From: Adenophora triphylla var. japonica
Lineage: Eukaryota > Streptophyta > Magnoliopsida > Asterales > Campanulaceae
Reading direction: 5' to 3'
NCBI GenBank assembly: GCA_022495995.1
Contig: JAFEMH010005384.1
Span: forward strand, 1-64,000
DNA length: 64,000 nt
Shown: piece after piece, positions 22,224-33,168 of the stretch
How the letters are laid out: every line of letters starts with the position of its first letter
Numbering within the stretch: the stretch's first letter is position 1
Notes under the pieces: generated by a model
What the model was told of the DNA's origin: nothing
The model's input: only the letters and a program-made list of their open reading frames with translations
Database searches by the model: none
Position numbers and translations under genes: made by a program

Positions 22224-23218
22224 TGTAGCGTCGTGAGAAAGAATTTTATCTTTTTTGTTGAGTCGCCACCTATATTATTCGATTGGAGAAAATAGGAAAA
22301 CCATTTTGAAAGAGATTTGGGTTCGGGGCTTAGGTTATGAAATGGGTAGGTCAAGGAGCATCCATTTCACCCAATCCGGAGATCGGTCTTGCTAAAGAAA
22401 AGAGAGGTTTTCAAAAGAAGAGAAAACGATTTTAAATATTACAAATAAAGATCCATTTAACGGGGTTAAACGGAATGTAGGATCGATTGCTTCGAGACTG
22501 TCTCCATGATTTGGAGAGGCTCTAGGCCGATCCTAGATTCTATAGACTTATACCACTCTAACAATCAATTAGAAAGGGATTTAAGGGTTACCTTGCGTGA
22601 GGTGATTTGGGCAGAGTTTCGACTCAAGTTTAGAATCGAGTCTCGATACGGACAGAGCTTCGCCTCGATCCTTGATTTGGAGCTTGATGTTTGTTTATCA
22701 ACAAGGTTGACAAAACAAACTATGAGGTGAGTTTTTAGGGTGATTTTGTAGGATTCTTTCAGGGAAAAAAACCAACAAAATGTGTGTGTTGTGAAAATTT
22801 GCCGTCGATCCGGGGGGTCCTCGAACCTTGGAAGTCACCAAGTATTTATAGGTGATGGATAGGAAGAAGTGGAGAGGTAAAACCCTATCAGATGGTTCTA
22901 GACCCCAAATCCTATTGGTTGGCCGGAGGGATAAAGTTTTATCCCGGAAAGAGGTTGAAATCGACGAGGAAACTGTCGTCTGCAATCTGCAGAGGGGGGA
23001 TATCTCGCGCGAGACACGCCATCTCGCGGCGAGATATTGTTCATGTGGACAGTTTTATCCTTTCCTCGTTATCTCGTATGCAGTTTAGTCCCAAACTAAC
23101 GGTGGTTAGTCAAAACTTAACGAAACATGACGAAATGGTGGATTTCTACTTCTTGACTCAAAGCGAGACTTAGAGTGGTATAAGTATGATCCGATGTGTT
23201 CAGAATGGGGTGTCTACA
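22224..23218 (-). mobile_element. 5' LTR of element C (995 bp), inserted in element D
   Basis: It is bounded TG...CA (tgtagcgtcg ... ggtgtctaca). A minus-strand TATA box (ctataaatac) lies at about 22843-22852. The U5 motif gtggcgactca is near 22260. The right edge abuts element D inside its reverse transcriptase, so C inserted into D. The matching target-site copy (expected gtatc) must lie outside the window. Confidence 0.75.
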
Positions 23219-24390
23219 GTATCGATTTCACAAATTTGAATACCGCCTGGCCTAAAGATTGCTACCTGCTTCCGAAGATTGACAAGTTGGTTGATTCGAT
23301 TGCCGGCCATCGAGTTTTCAGTTTCATTGATGCGTACTCTGGCTACCATCAAATTAAAATAGCCGAGGAGGATAAGGCGAAGACATCTTTTCGAACGCCC
23401 AAGGGTAATTTTTGTTATAAAATGATGCCGTTTGGGCTGCAGAATGCAGGGGCGACATATCAGCGAATGGTGAATGAGGTCTTCAAGTCGCAGATTGGGC
23501 GGAATCTGGAAGCATACATTGATGATATGGTGATAAATACTATAGAGTATGATCATGTTTTGGATCTCGCTGAGACGTTTGAGAACTTGAGGAGGAACTC
23601 GATGAAGTTGAACCCTAGCAAGTGCACGTTTGGGGTTACGGCGGGAAATTTTTTGGTAAACAGGCGCGGGATAGAGGCCAATCCCGAAAAAAATCAAGCT
23701 CTATTGGATATGCCGCCTCCCAATTCGATCCGCGAGATTCAGAGGCTGAATGGGAGGATCATTGCTTTAGGGAGATTTATTTCTAAACTGGCGGAAAAGT
23801 GTTTGCCGTTTTTCAAGGTTTTGAAAGGTGTGAAGAGTTTTGTTTGGGATGATGATTGTGATGCCGCTTTCGAGCAAATGAAGACTTATCTGGGGAAGCC
23901 GCCTCTGTTGTGTAGTCCCGTAGAGGGAAAGGAGCTGTTTGTATATTTGGCAGTTTCAGACTTTGCAGTGGCCGCGATTTTGGTGAGACAAGAGGGGGTG
24001 GTCAAAGGCCGATTTACTATGTGTCAAAGGCATTGAGCGAGATTGAAGCAAGGTACTTTAATGCCGAGAATCTGGCATACGCTTTGGTGATTGCAGCGCG
24101 AAAACTAAGAGCCTACTTTGTCGCGCATACCATTGTCGTATTGAGTGACGCCCCCTTAAGAAAATTTTTGCAACGGCCAGAAGAAGGTTGTTGAAATGGT
24201 CTATTGAATTGACTGGATTTGATTTGAGATATGAATCCCGCCGGGCGATTAAGGCTCAGGCATTGGCTGATTTCATTGTGGAAACATCTTTTACAAGATC
24301 TCAGGCTGAGCTGGGGGAAGGTGCAGTTAAGAAAAGGGCAGAGAAGAAAGTTGGGCCAAGTTTGGTTGAAGAAAAGGAAAGGCCGCCTGA
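23219..24390 (+). pseudogene. Reverse transcriptase and RNase H of element D, 5' truncated
   Basis: A long frame (to 24034) covers RT from IDFTNLNTAWPKDCYLLPKID through FSFIDAYSGYHQIKIAEEDK, FCYKMMPFGLQNAGATYQRM, the catalytic EAYIDDMV (about 23510-23533) and KLNPSKCTFGV, into RNase H (FVWDDDCDAAFEQMKTYLGKPP, in pieces, 23850; YLAVSDFAVAAILVRQEG 23943). A frameshift near 24000 moves the rest (YYVSKALSEIEARYF..., WSIELTGFDLRYESR about 24202) to other frames. The N-terminal part was separated by the insertion of C. Better preserved than element B. Confidence 0.88.
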
Positions 24391-24394
24391 TTGT

Positions 24395-24900
24395 TGAATT
24401 TTGCATGTGGATGGCTCTTCTTCCAAAGATAAGGGTGGGGCGGGAATCACTGTGATCTCACCTGATGAGGAGGTTAAGTATGAGAAGGCGCTCCGGTTCA
24501 AGTTTAATGTTTCAAATAACCAGGCTAAGTATGAGGCATTGATTGCCGGGGTTGAATTGGTGAGAGACATTGGGCTGACCAAGATCGTAATCCATTCTGA
24601 TTCCCAGTTGATTGTCAATCAAGTAAAGGGAGAATATGGAGCTTTGAACTCGAATTTGGTGAAATATTGTAACTTGGCGAGAAGTATTTTGAAGGGCTTC
24701 GAGTTTTGGGAGTTGGTGTAGATAGATCGAGCTGAGAACTCGCGAGCAGATCTCTTGAGTAGGTCGGCGGGATTAGAAGGGCAAAGCTCGATCAATAAGC
24801 CTTTGATTGAATATGTTGAGATGTCGGCAATCAATAGGCCGTTTGTTTTGGAGATTTTCGAGGCCGAGAAGAGTTGGGTGGTGGAGATGAAAGATTTTTT
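24395..24900 (+). pseudogene. Second (archaeal-type) RNase H of element D
   Basis: The frame has HVDGSSSKDKGGAGI (24401), NVSNNQAKYEALIAGVELVRDIG (in pieces, 24508-24575), IHSDSQLIVNQVKGEY (24591), then ENSRADLLSRSA after a TAG stop at 24720. The D-E-D-D style acidic residues (VDGS, AKYEA, HSDS, RADLLS) can be followed. This extra RNase H between RT/RH and integrase is typical of Tat-group elements. A stop before the last block makes it non-functional as read. Confidence 0.75.
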
Positions 24901-26107
24901 TGGAAAAGGAAGAGTTGCCGCCGGATGAAGAGAAAGCGAAATTGATAAAAGTAACCTCCCCGCGATTTACAGTCCAAGATGGCGTGCTGTACAGAAAATC
25001 TTTCTCGAAGTCGTTAATGAGGTGTGTTGAGCTAGGCATGGTGCAGAGGGTGTTGTTCGAAATTCACGAAGGTGTATGTGGCGGCCATCCTGGAGCGAGA
25101 ACCCTTGCAGATAAAGTTTTATTTCACGGGTATTATTGGCCGAGTTTGAGAAAAGATGCCGAGATGTATGTCAAGAAGTGCAATAAATGTCAGAGGTTCG
25201 ATAATATTCCCCGGCAGCCGGCTATAGAGCAGACCCCTATAGTGCCGACTTGGCCTTTCGACATGTGGGGGATTGACTTGATAGGACCTTTTCCGAAAGC
25301 CAAAGGTGGTTGTCAGCACGTGGTTGTCGCCGCAGATTACTTTACGAAATGGATAGAGGCGAAAGCTTTGGCGACAATCAGTGAGGACCAGGTAATCAAG
25401 TTTGTACAAGAGAATATTTGGTGTGGATATGGGGTTCCTAGAGCAATCATTTCAGATCATGTTACCCAATTCGGAAAGAAATTTTCAGAGGAATGCGCGA
25501 GGGTGAATGTCAAACATTGGATGTTGGCAGTTTACAGGCCGCAGTGTAATGGGCAGGCTGAAGCGGCAAACAAACAAGTCATTGTTGCCTTGCGCAAGAA
25601 TTTGGAAGGAAAAGGTGGAGCTTGGCTGGAGGAGTTGCCAACAGCTTTGTGGTATGTGAGAACAACGGTCAAGGGCTCAACTGGAGAAACCGCATTTGCC
25701 CTTACTTATGGATTGGAGGCAATGGCGCCTGCCAAGATGGCATTGTCGACTTACAGAGTGGCCTACTATGATGAAGCGAGAAACGGGCAAAGGCGGTGCA
25801 ATGACCTGGATTTGATTGACGAAAAGAGGATGTATGTGAGAATGAAGATGATTAATTACAAGCAAAGGATGAAAGCCCAGCACGACAAGCGGATTAACAA
25901 AAGATCTTTTAATGTCGGAGATTGGGTTCTGAGGAGTGTGGAGGCAACTGGAGCTAAGTCGGGATACACCAAGCTGAATGAGAAGTGGGAAGGCCCGTTC
26001 TAGGGATCGAAGGTTGTGCGAGAAGGAACTTACAGGTTGAGAAAGCAAGACGGGGAAGAATTGAAGAATGCATGGAGTATTGATCACCTCAAGCAGTTCT
26101 ACCAGTG
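24900..26107 (+). CDS. Integrase of element D (nearly intact open frame)
   Basis: An open frame of 367 codons runs 24900-26003, with a TAG stop, and the last residues (EGTYRLRKQDGEEL, WSIDHLKQFYQ) continue in the same frame to 26107. The zinc-binding HHCC is clear: HEGVCGGH (25062) and CNKCQR (25180). The D,D35E core is present as WGIDLIGPF (25269), IISDHVTQF (25448; the usual NG after D is HV) and GQAEAANK (25552). The C-terminal MKAQHDKRINKRSFNVGDWVLR follows. It would insert cDNA into the genome. The long clean frame indicates less decay than in B. Confidence 0.85.
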
Positions 26108-26182
26108 AAGCCGCCGCGGGTTCGGCAGTATTTTGATTGTTTTCCCTAGACAGCAAAAGTTATATAACTTTTTCTTGAAATG
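26108..26182 (+). mobile_element. Element D, sequence between pol and the MITE
   Basis: This short non-coding stretch follows the pol stop. Nothing else is seen before the Stowaway-like insertion. Confidence 0.4.
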
Positions 26183-26184
26183 TA

Positions 26185-26471
26185 CTCCCTCCGTCCCACT
26201 TCACTTGGCACTAATTTCCATTTTGGGTCGTCCCACTTCACTTGGCACTGCCCAAAATGGAAAAGAATATTCACTATTCCCTCCACTCATTCTCTCTCCT
26301 ACTTCACTTTTACACTCACAACATTCTCTCTCCTAACTATTCCTCCCACTCATTCTCTCTCCTATTTAATTCTTCATACTCACAACATTTAACTTTTTCT
26401 CTTTCTTACATCACTTTTTCTTAATTCCTACACCCAAAAAGTTGGTGCCAAGTGAACCGGGACGGAGGGAG
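26185..26471. mobile_element. Stowaway-like MITE (287 bp) in element D
   Basis: Terminal inverted repeats begin ctccctccgtcccacttcac at the left, and the right end mirrors it (gtgccaagtgaaccgggacg-gagggag). TA target duplications flank it at 26183-26184 and 26472-26473. The Stowaway terminal motif CTCCCTCCGT is diagnostic of Tc1/mariner-type MITEs. The inside is CT-rich with internal repeats (cactcattctctctcc three times). It has no coding capacity. Confidence 0.92.
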
Positions 26472-26664
26472 TATTTGTTTTGATTATCGTTTACGGAGAA
26501 AGTTATGTAAAATTTGGTAGTCTGGTGACATGAAATTTGTATATATGATAGAAAAGGAGGCGGGATGTTCTGTCAACACGTTTGTAGTGTGATTGTATAC
26601 TTGTAAAATTCTGACAACATTATCTTTTGTTTCATGGATTGACGGACGAATGGGCGAGGACCGA

Positions 26665-26726
26665 TAATGAAGCTTGAAGATGGTGGCCAAGAGGGTTGCC
26701 GCTAAAGCTTGAAGATGGTGGCCATG
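26665..26726 (+). repeat. 35-bp tandem array of element D, left part
   Basis: Two copies of the unit gccgctaaagcttgaagatg-gtggccaagagggtt (agcttgaagatgg at 26671 and 26706). The array is interrupted at 26727 by a solo LTR and resumes at 28887. Confidence 0.85.
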
Positions 26727-28886
26727 TGAAATTACCCAGATTTAGCGCGGTGGCGAAAGGCGGTTGTCTTTCGCGGAGGGTTGGTGTCTGAGACCTCGCT
26801 TTTCGGGAAGGAAGAGGAGTCGCCACGCGGTTTTTGTATTTTGAGCCCAAACGTTGAGAAACGGCTATTGTTTGAAAAAAGGTGTCATTTTTATTGGTAG
26901 AAAAAACTTAGGAAAAGACTTTGAAAATGGGGGTCATTTTTATTGGTAGCAATAACGAGTAAAAAACTATTTGGTACCAGAGATTGTTAGGTTCAGAGGT
27001 CACGTTACGTTTCGGGAAGAGTATTACGAGATCACCCGAAACGCCTCGTATGACGAGTCTTTCTACCTTCTCGAAAACGTGTGCATGTGTGTGTGTGTAT
27101 TTGCATTTTGAAATGGGGGCTTGAATGACAAGCTTAATCTTGGTTTGAATGTCAAACGTTGATAGGTGATCTTGTTTGAAAAGATGAGTGTTTGAATGAC
27201 AAACGTCGGTTTTGAAGTTTTAGGAAAAGTGACACCGATGCTGATTTTAATTGTTTATCTTAAGTGTCAAATGTTGACTTTTAAGAAAAGAGCGTTTGAA
27301 TGTCAAACGTCGGATTTTGAGTTTGAAGATGAGCGTTTGGATGCCAAACATCATTTCGCGCGTTTTGAAAGAGAGTTCGAAGGTCGAACTCCGGTTTTGA
27401 ACCGGGCGTGTCATTGTTAACGATTTTACGGGAAAAACGTATTAAATGATTTTGAATGTCAAAAGCGGCTTTTAAGTTTAAAGATGAGCGTTTGGATGCC
27501 AAACGTCATTTCGCGCGTTTTGAAAGAGAGTTCAAAGGTCGAACTCCGGTTTTGAACCGGGCATTACATTGTTAACGATTTTTACGGGAAAAAATGTATT
27601 AAATGATATGCAATCAACGAGTCGGGTTGCGACTCGGACTTTGAAAAGTAAATACTATCACGATCCAAACGGGTCGGACTTTGTAAATGACATTATTTAA
27701 AGTGCGGTATCAACGGAATCAAACGATCCGGAATTGTAAATGACGATCGACGAGCCAAATGACTCGGAATTGTAAATGACGATCGACGAGCCAATCGACT
27801 CAGAATGGTAAATTTGCGTAAAAGTAAATGACGTTCGACGGATCAAACGGTCTGAAATTGTAAATGACAGAAATTTAAATGACGATCGATGGATCGATCG
27901 ATCCGGAATTGCAAATGACAGAAATTTAAACGGAACGGGGCCGGAACGCCGTTTTAACCCGAGATTACTTCTCTTACGAGAAGAGAAGAGGATCTAGGGG
28001 CTAAAACGTATCGGACCCCGTTAGACGGAGGCGTCTACATTTCAACGATGTTCGTCCGAAACGGTTGTAGCGACTGGCACGTAAACCGAGACGGAACAAG
28101 AGATTAGAGAGAGGGAGTTATACCTATGGCTAGGGTCGACTCCTTTGGCTCGAGGGTGTATACGGGATACGGAAAGTGGTTTGGGATGGTGGTTTAAGGT
28201 GGTGAGAGGCGTATTTGATCGAAATACAAGGTTTTCACGCAAAACGAGGTAAAACCGGGACTCGGGGGAGTGGAACCAGTTTAGGCCGTGAGTTTCTTGG
28301 TGAAGGGGGTGAAATTTTGTTCTTTTCAAATGGCTTTGACAGCCCTTCTATTTATAGGTGAAATTTCAGCATGAGTCCGGCCGGACTTAGCCTGAAATCC
28401 AGGGGGTTTTGTGAAACTTTGGAAATTGGAGGGACTGGCTGGTAATTCTGGTACGCCTACAAATGAGTCCGGCCGAACGTGGACTGCATATACCAGGGGT
28501 ATTTAAGTCTTTTCTCCTTGATTTTTTGATTGAAAGGTGACTAGAGGGAGGTGGCATGCGTGCCAAGTGTCCCATGACTCACCAGGCCTTGTGGGAGTTC
28601 GTGCCCGGGTCCCGGTTTTGTCCGTTTTTAAAATAATAGTCCGGAAAATGTCCGAAACGCTCCCGGAAAGTGCTGGAAAGTGCGTTTTTCAGGGAAAGCC
28701 GTACTTTTACGTGCGATGACGTGTGTTAAGTACGCTTGAACATCGGGATGCACGGGACAGTCCCGGGACGTCTTGTTGTCTTGGCAACGGGGGGCTTAAC
28801 GGGTTCCGGTTAACCTGGAGCGGGCCAGTTAACGGATTTCGGTTAACTTCTGACGGATTTTGACGATCCGGATTTGGGTACTTACA
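26727..28886 (-). mobile_element. Solo LTR (2160 bp) splitting the 35-bp array of element D
   Basis: It starts tgaaattaccc and ends ...gggtacttaca (TG...CA) and is flanked by the 5-bp target duplication ccatg (26722-26726 and 28887-28891). A minus-strand TATA box (cctataaatag, about 28348-28358) gives the orientation. The U5 motif, read on minus as 'gcgtggcgactcctc', is near 26815-26830, so it belongs to the same lineage as A, B and C. Degenerate repeats fill 27120-27560 ('gttcgaaggtcgaactccgg' twice) and 27600-27900 ('atgacgatcgacgagcc'). There is no internal region. Confidence 0.88.
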
Positions 28887-29046
28887 CCATGAGGGTTGCC
28901 GCTAAAGCTTGAAGATGGTGGCCAAGAGGATTGCCGCTAAAGCTTGAAGATGGTGGCCATGGGGGTTGCTGCTAAAGCTTGAAGATGGTGGCCACGAGGG
29001 TTGCCGCTAAAGCTTGAAGATGGTGGCCATGAGGGGTGCCGCTAAA
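28887..29046 (+). repeat. 35-bp tandem array of element D, right part
   Basis: Copies of agcttgaagatggtggcca start at about 28906, 28941, 28976 and 29011, each 35 bp apart, with a degenerate fifth (aagcatgaagaggg). With the left part this makes about six or seven units. Confidence 0.88.
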
Positions 29047-29084
29047 AGCATGAAGAGGGAGGCAAGGAAAGGCCGCCGCCAAGG

Positions 29085-29545
29085 TCGAAAAAGAAGGGCT
29101 TACATCCCGAACTGTTTTCATAAGTTTGAAAAAGTGAAATTTTGGCGAGATGCCACTGTTTTGAAAAATGAAATTTCGGCGAGATGCCACAGTTTGCAAA
29201 ATCTCTGAAAAGTTTTTGGAAAACAAAATTTTGGCGAGATGCCACTATTTTGAAAAGTTTGAAAAAGTAAAATTTTGGCGAGATGCCACTGTTTTGAAAA
29301 AGTTTTGAAAAATGAAATTTTGGCGAGATGCCACAGTTTGCAAAATCTCCGAAAAGTTTTTGGAAAACAAAATTTTGGCGAGATGCCACTGTTTTGAAAA
29401 GTTTTAAAAAATGAAATTTTGGCGAGATGCCACAGTTTGAAAAGTTTTCGAAAAGTTTTGAAAAAAGAAAGGGCTTACATCCCGAACTGTCCGAAGGGCT
29501 TACATCCTGAACTGTCCGAAGGGCTCACATCCCGAACTTCTTGTG
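29085..29545 (+). repeat. Two further tandem repeat families of element D
   Basis: Seven copies of 'ttttggcgagatgccac(a/t)' occur between 29140 and 29440, alternating with 'tttgcaaaatct(c)cgaaaag' so that a larger unit of about 145 bp is visible. Then 'agggctTacatcccgaactgt' recurs at 29470, 29495 and 29522, with an isolated copy near 29092. The runs of isoleucine- and serine-rich minus-strand translation across it are artefacts. Confidence 0.8.
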
Positions 29546-30373
29546 CGACAAAGTTGATAAGATGCTAGCCCGGATAATTCTCGGCGAGAACGAAGCTGGG
29601 TAATCTTGGAGAGAAAAGTCCTGGCAGAGGCCAGGCACAGTAAGTCCTGATGCTGATCAGGTGAAAAAGACCTGGCTCGATGGCACCAGGCACGTAAGCG
29701 ATTGGGCAGTAAGGCAAGAGGTAAGCGGATTTCGTTTCTCGCGATGTATATGTAAAGCGGTTGCCGCCAGCTAGAAATTGGTCTATCACATTTTTAATTA
29801 AGGAATGATTTCGGCCGTAAGATTTGGCCGCGCAATGTTTGTCGCATACGACCCTAACAATGAAGTAGTATGTATATAGATAAGTTATGGGAAAGGAGTC
29901 TTCGATAAACTATTGAAACAAAAATGGCGACATATTAGAGGTAGAATTTAAAACAAATTACAGTAAGCAGAGTAACGACATTCGAGAAAAATAAAGCACA
30001 GAACTGAAGTCGCACCGCGACATTCAGGTAACCAAGTCAGGCTTTATAGAAGCATTTTTTAAAGAAAGTTAAAGTCAAAGCGAAGTCGCTAAACGCGACA
30101 TCTAAATTGTAGTAGAGCAAATGTTAAAGAAATCATGCATAAGAGGCGGAAAATAAAGTTAAGAATAGGTCGCAAACCGCGACATCTGAAGGAAAGTAAT
30201 ATGCATAAATCGCATACTGCGATTTCCCAAAAAGTAAGTTTAATGTTAAGTCGCAACCCGTGACATCCAAAAAGCGAAAAGCATAAGTTAAAAGGTAGAA
30301 ATGTAAAGTTGTTTAGTACAGACCCAGATTCAAATGCAAATAAAACATTGTTTTAGAAAGCAAAGTAAAGGGT
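29546..30373 (+). mobile_element. Hairpin-rich non-coding spacer of element D
   Basis: No gene is seen. Three short stem-loops stand in a row: cctggc-agag-gccagg (29620-29635), cctgat-gctg-atcagg (29646-29661) and cctgg...ccagg (29671-29690). From 30009 five gtcgc...gcgac palindromes follow at 30009-30021, 30085-30099, 30169-30183, 30208-30224 and 30250-30264 (the last with one mismatch). Confidence 0.6.
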
Positions 30374-30515
30374 TCAAGAAGCGGGATCGTCAAGGTTGTC
30401 GCTAGGGGTGGCCTGAGCATTGAGTGCGGCTTGAGCGGCTAGCGCGGCTTCAGCGTCATCCTTAGCCTTTTTGTGCGCTTTGGCCTTCTCGCTAATAAGC
30501 TCGGCCCAGAGAGTG
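30374..30515 (-). pseudogene. C-terminal end of the antisense ORF of element D (separated by element E)
   Basis: On the minus strand the frame runs from the E boundary through LWAELISEKAKAHKKAKDDA, an alanine-rich stretch, and SDNLDDPAS to a stop near 30374. It is in phase with the exon ending at 38840 once element E and one GAGTG copy are disregarded. The segment is highly charged and helical, continuing the coiled-coil character of the upstream exon. Confidence 0.7.
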
Positions 30516-33168
30516 TGTGAGCACCCCAACCCGGGACCTAACACGTGTCCCGAGCTAGAGGAGCTCAAACTAAGAAAATCCATCTAAATTTTTAAAACAT
30601 TTATTGGCCTTTAAAGGAATACCACTTTTCCAAACTTCCAAATTTAAAATCAAATTGTAAAATCTCTACTTAGAGGAAATCCAACCACAACTTTAATAAA
30701 CCGATATCTAATCAATTACATTGGAAACCTTAATTAACATCTGTTTAACAAAAGGGTTTTCCAAACAAAATATAAAAGAGAAATACTTAACAAATACTCC
30801 TAACAGTCCACTCCTATACTTAACTTGTCAAGCCTCAAAATGCAAAAGTCCACAATGATACCCCGGCCTCACTGGTTCGGGTCACCTGTCTCGGAATCTA
30901 AAACAGTAAAGGGAGAGGGGTGAGAATAAATCTCAATGAGCTATTATGCATGCAGCAATATGCCATATAAGATGCAACACATCAAAAGACATATCCATAT
31001 AACCCAAGAGGCTCCTCGCCAACCGTCCCATACCGGTTGGAAACAACGACCAGCTCAGCATGAATATATCACAACACATAGGTACGATAAAGTAACACTT
31101 AGAAGGATACTGAGCCAAGGTTTTATCTCCAAAAGGATATACACATCCGAGCAAAGCAGAATGCTGATGAAGCGATTCCGAACCATGAACAATAACAAGC
31201 ACTGGGGACTCGGACACACAGTCGTATCCCCGGTGAAAACTAGACCATCTACCTCAAAAGGAGATGCTAGCCCACAAATCCCACGCAAGGGGGACAAACT
31301 CGGCAATGTATGAATTGTAATGAACTCGGCTCGGTGCCATTATAAATCCATAACATTGCCCAACAAACAAATAAATCAATACCGGCGGATTTACATAACT
31401 AAGCACAGTAATAACATACTTGCTTAACCAAACATTGTATGATCCAAAGTAGGGATACATACCACGATAGAATATCATAAAGATAGCAATATAAATCCAC
31501 AAAGGGGATAACAATAGCCACATGGTAGTATATACTCATGCCCAATCAATATCAAAGTGCCACAGTTTATGAGCACACTAAACAACATCAACAACAATAT
31601 ATATAGGTAACACTAAGTAAGGGCACGAGGTATCATTAACCTACCCTACAATTTCCATATACAAGGGTACAAGGCCCCTATGAAGGTTCAAGTTCAATTA
31701 CCAAGTAGCTTAATGGTGAAACCTATAGATTCTACACTAGTGCAAACTACTCACCAAAGATATGGGGTAAGTAAGGCCACTATGTATCATAACCATTCCT
31801 TCATATTTCTTATATAACATCGAATAACCTAAATGAAAGTTCAAGATCTATTTCCCAAGTTGGAACTATTTTGGTGAAGTCACAAATCAAGCCTCTCAAC
31901 CATTTTTGGAACAATGTTTAAACTACTTTCACAATTCCATTTTGATCACTTAAGATGTCCTTATGTAGCCAAAGTATTCTACTTTAATCTAGGTTAAAGA
32001 GATTTCATTTTGGTTCCAGTTTGGTTAGGTTTGAATAGCTATAAAGTTGAGGTGAGAAAATCTGACCAGGGGACGACTCGTCCCCCAGGGCACGACTCGT
32101 CCCCAAATTACCCCCCACTGAACCTGGCGTCCACCCTTAGGTCACGACTTCCCTTCGTCCAAGGGACGACTCGTCCCTCGGCCCAGAATTTGCACAAACA
32201 GCAGTAACAACAACAATGGCTCTAAAATCCCAAGATTCCAACCAAAGGCATCCTAAGTTATGAACCTAAAAGGGCATTTCCTACTTCATAGCTCTCATAC
32301 TACATCCCTTTAAACTCCCAAAATGATATAAACCTAAACCATTTATTATTTGATTCCAACCCATTTAACTTTCACATTTCAAATTAACTCCTTTAAATCT
32401 AATCATTCCATTTTCTTACACTTTTAACACTTTCATAAATGACAACATTCTTCTAAAACATTAACCACTTCCTCAACCCAAGTAGATCTCACAAAGTATC
32501 AAATAATCATTTTACACTATAACAACCTTAAACAATCCATGAACATTTAAAGGAAAGGAAGGGTCATAATAACTCACTTGGATTTGCAAAGGAATGTGGA
32601 TCTTTCTAGCTAGATGAGTTCCCCAAGATGAACCCACTTCAAGGATGCTCTAAGACTTGATTTTTGGTGAAGAAATGTTCTTGACTTCAAAGCTTCATGC
32701 TTGGGCTTCCATGGGAGCTCTCTAGGATTTTCTCTTAGAGGAAGAAGTAAAATGAAGGAGGAGGAAGAAGTGTGAGGAGGGTAAGGAGAGGGGGAGGGGC
32801 CGGCTAGGGGAGGCAAGGGGGAGAGGAGAGGGGTGACACTTGGCATGGCATGGGGAAGTAAGGGATTTTGGCCCCCCACCAAGAATAACCAAGGCTTTCC
32901 CTTACCCAATTAAATTAAAACTTATCCCATTAATTCATCCTACTCATTTATCCTCCCCACATTATTTATCATTTTTCCATTTTTATTATTTTCCTTAGTT
33001 TCTTTATTAAATGTCCAATAAATTCTTATAAGATTCTAAATTTACTTTTCACCCAATTTATCTTAATTTAAGAATTTAATGACATAATTGAACACATAAA
33101 ATAAATATAATTATTAAAAGCATTTAATATAATATTAAAAATTGATGCCTAGGGTTGGGGTCGTTACA
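30516..33168 (-). repeat. 3' LTR of element E (left copy)
   Basis: 2653 bp. Compared with the right LTR I noticed small differences near 31018, 31150-31200, 31383, 32008, 32195, 32735 and 32898-32925, mostly indels in short repeats. A cluster of near-palindromes (gggacgactcgtccc) lies at 32072-32180. Open frames within it are not conserved genes. Confidence 0.93.

Noticed and set aside
29042..29389. 115-codon minus-strand frame with repeated 'FCFQKLF'-like units
   Set aside because: Produced by tandem DNA repeats in element D.
30933..31523. Frames in the E LTR that recur at 36592-37188
   Set aside because: They recur only because the LTR is duplicated; they are broken by indels between the two LTRs and have no recognised domain.
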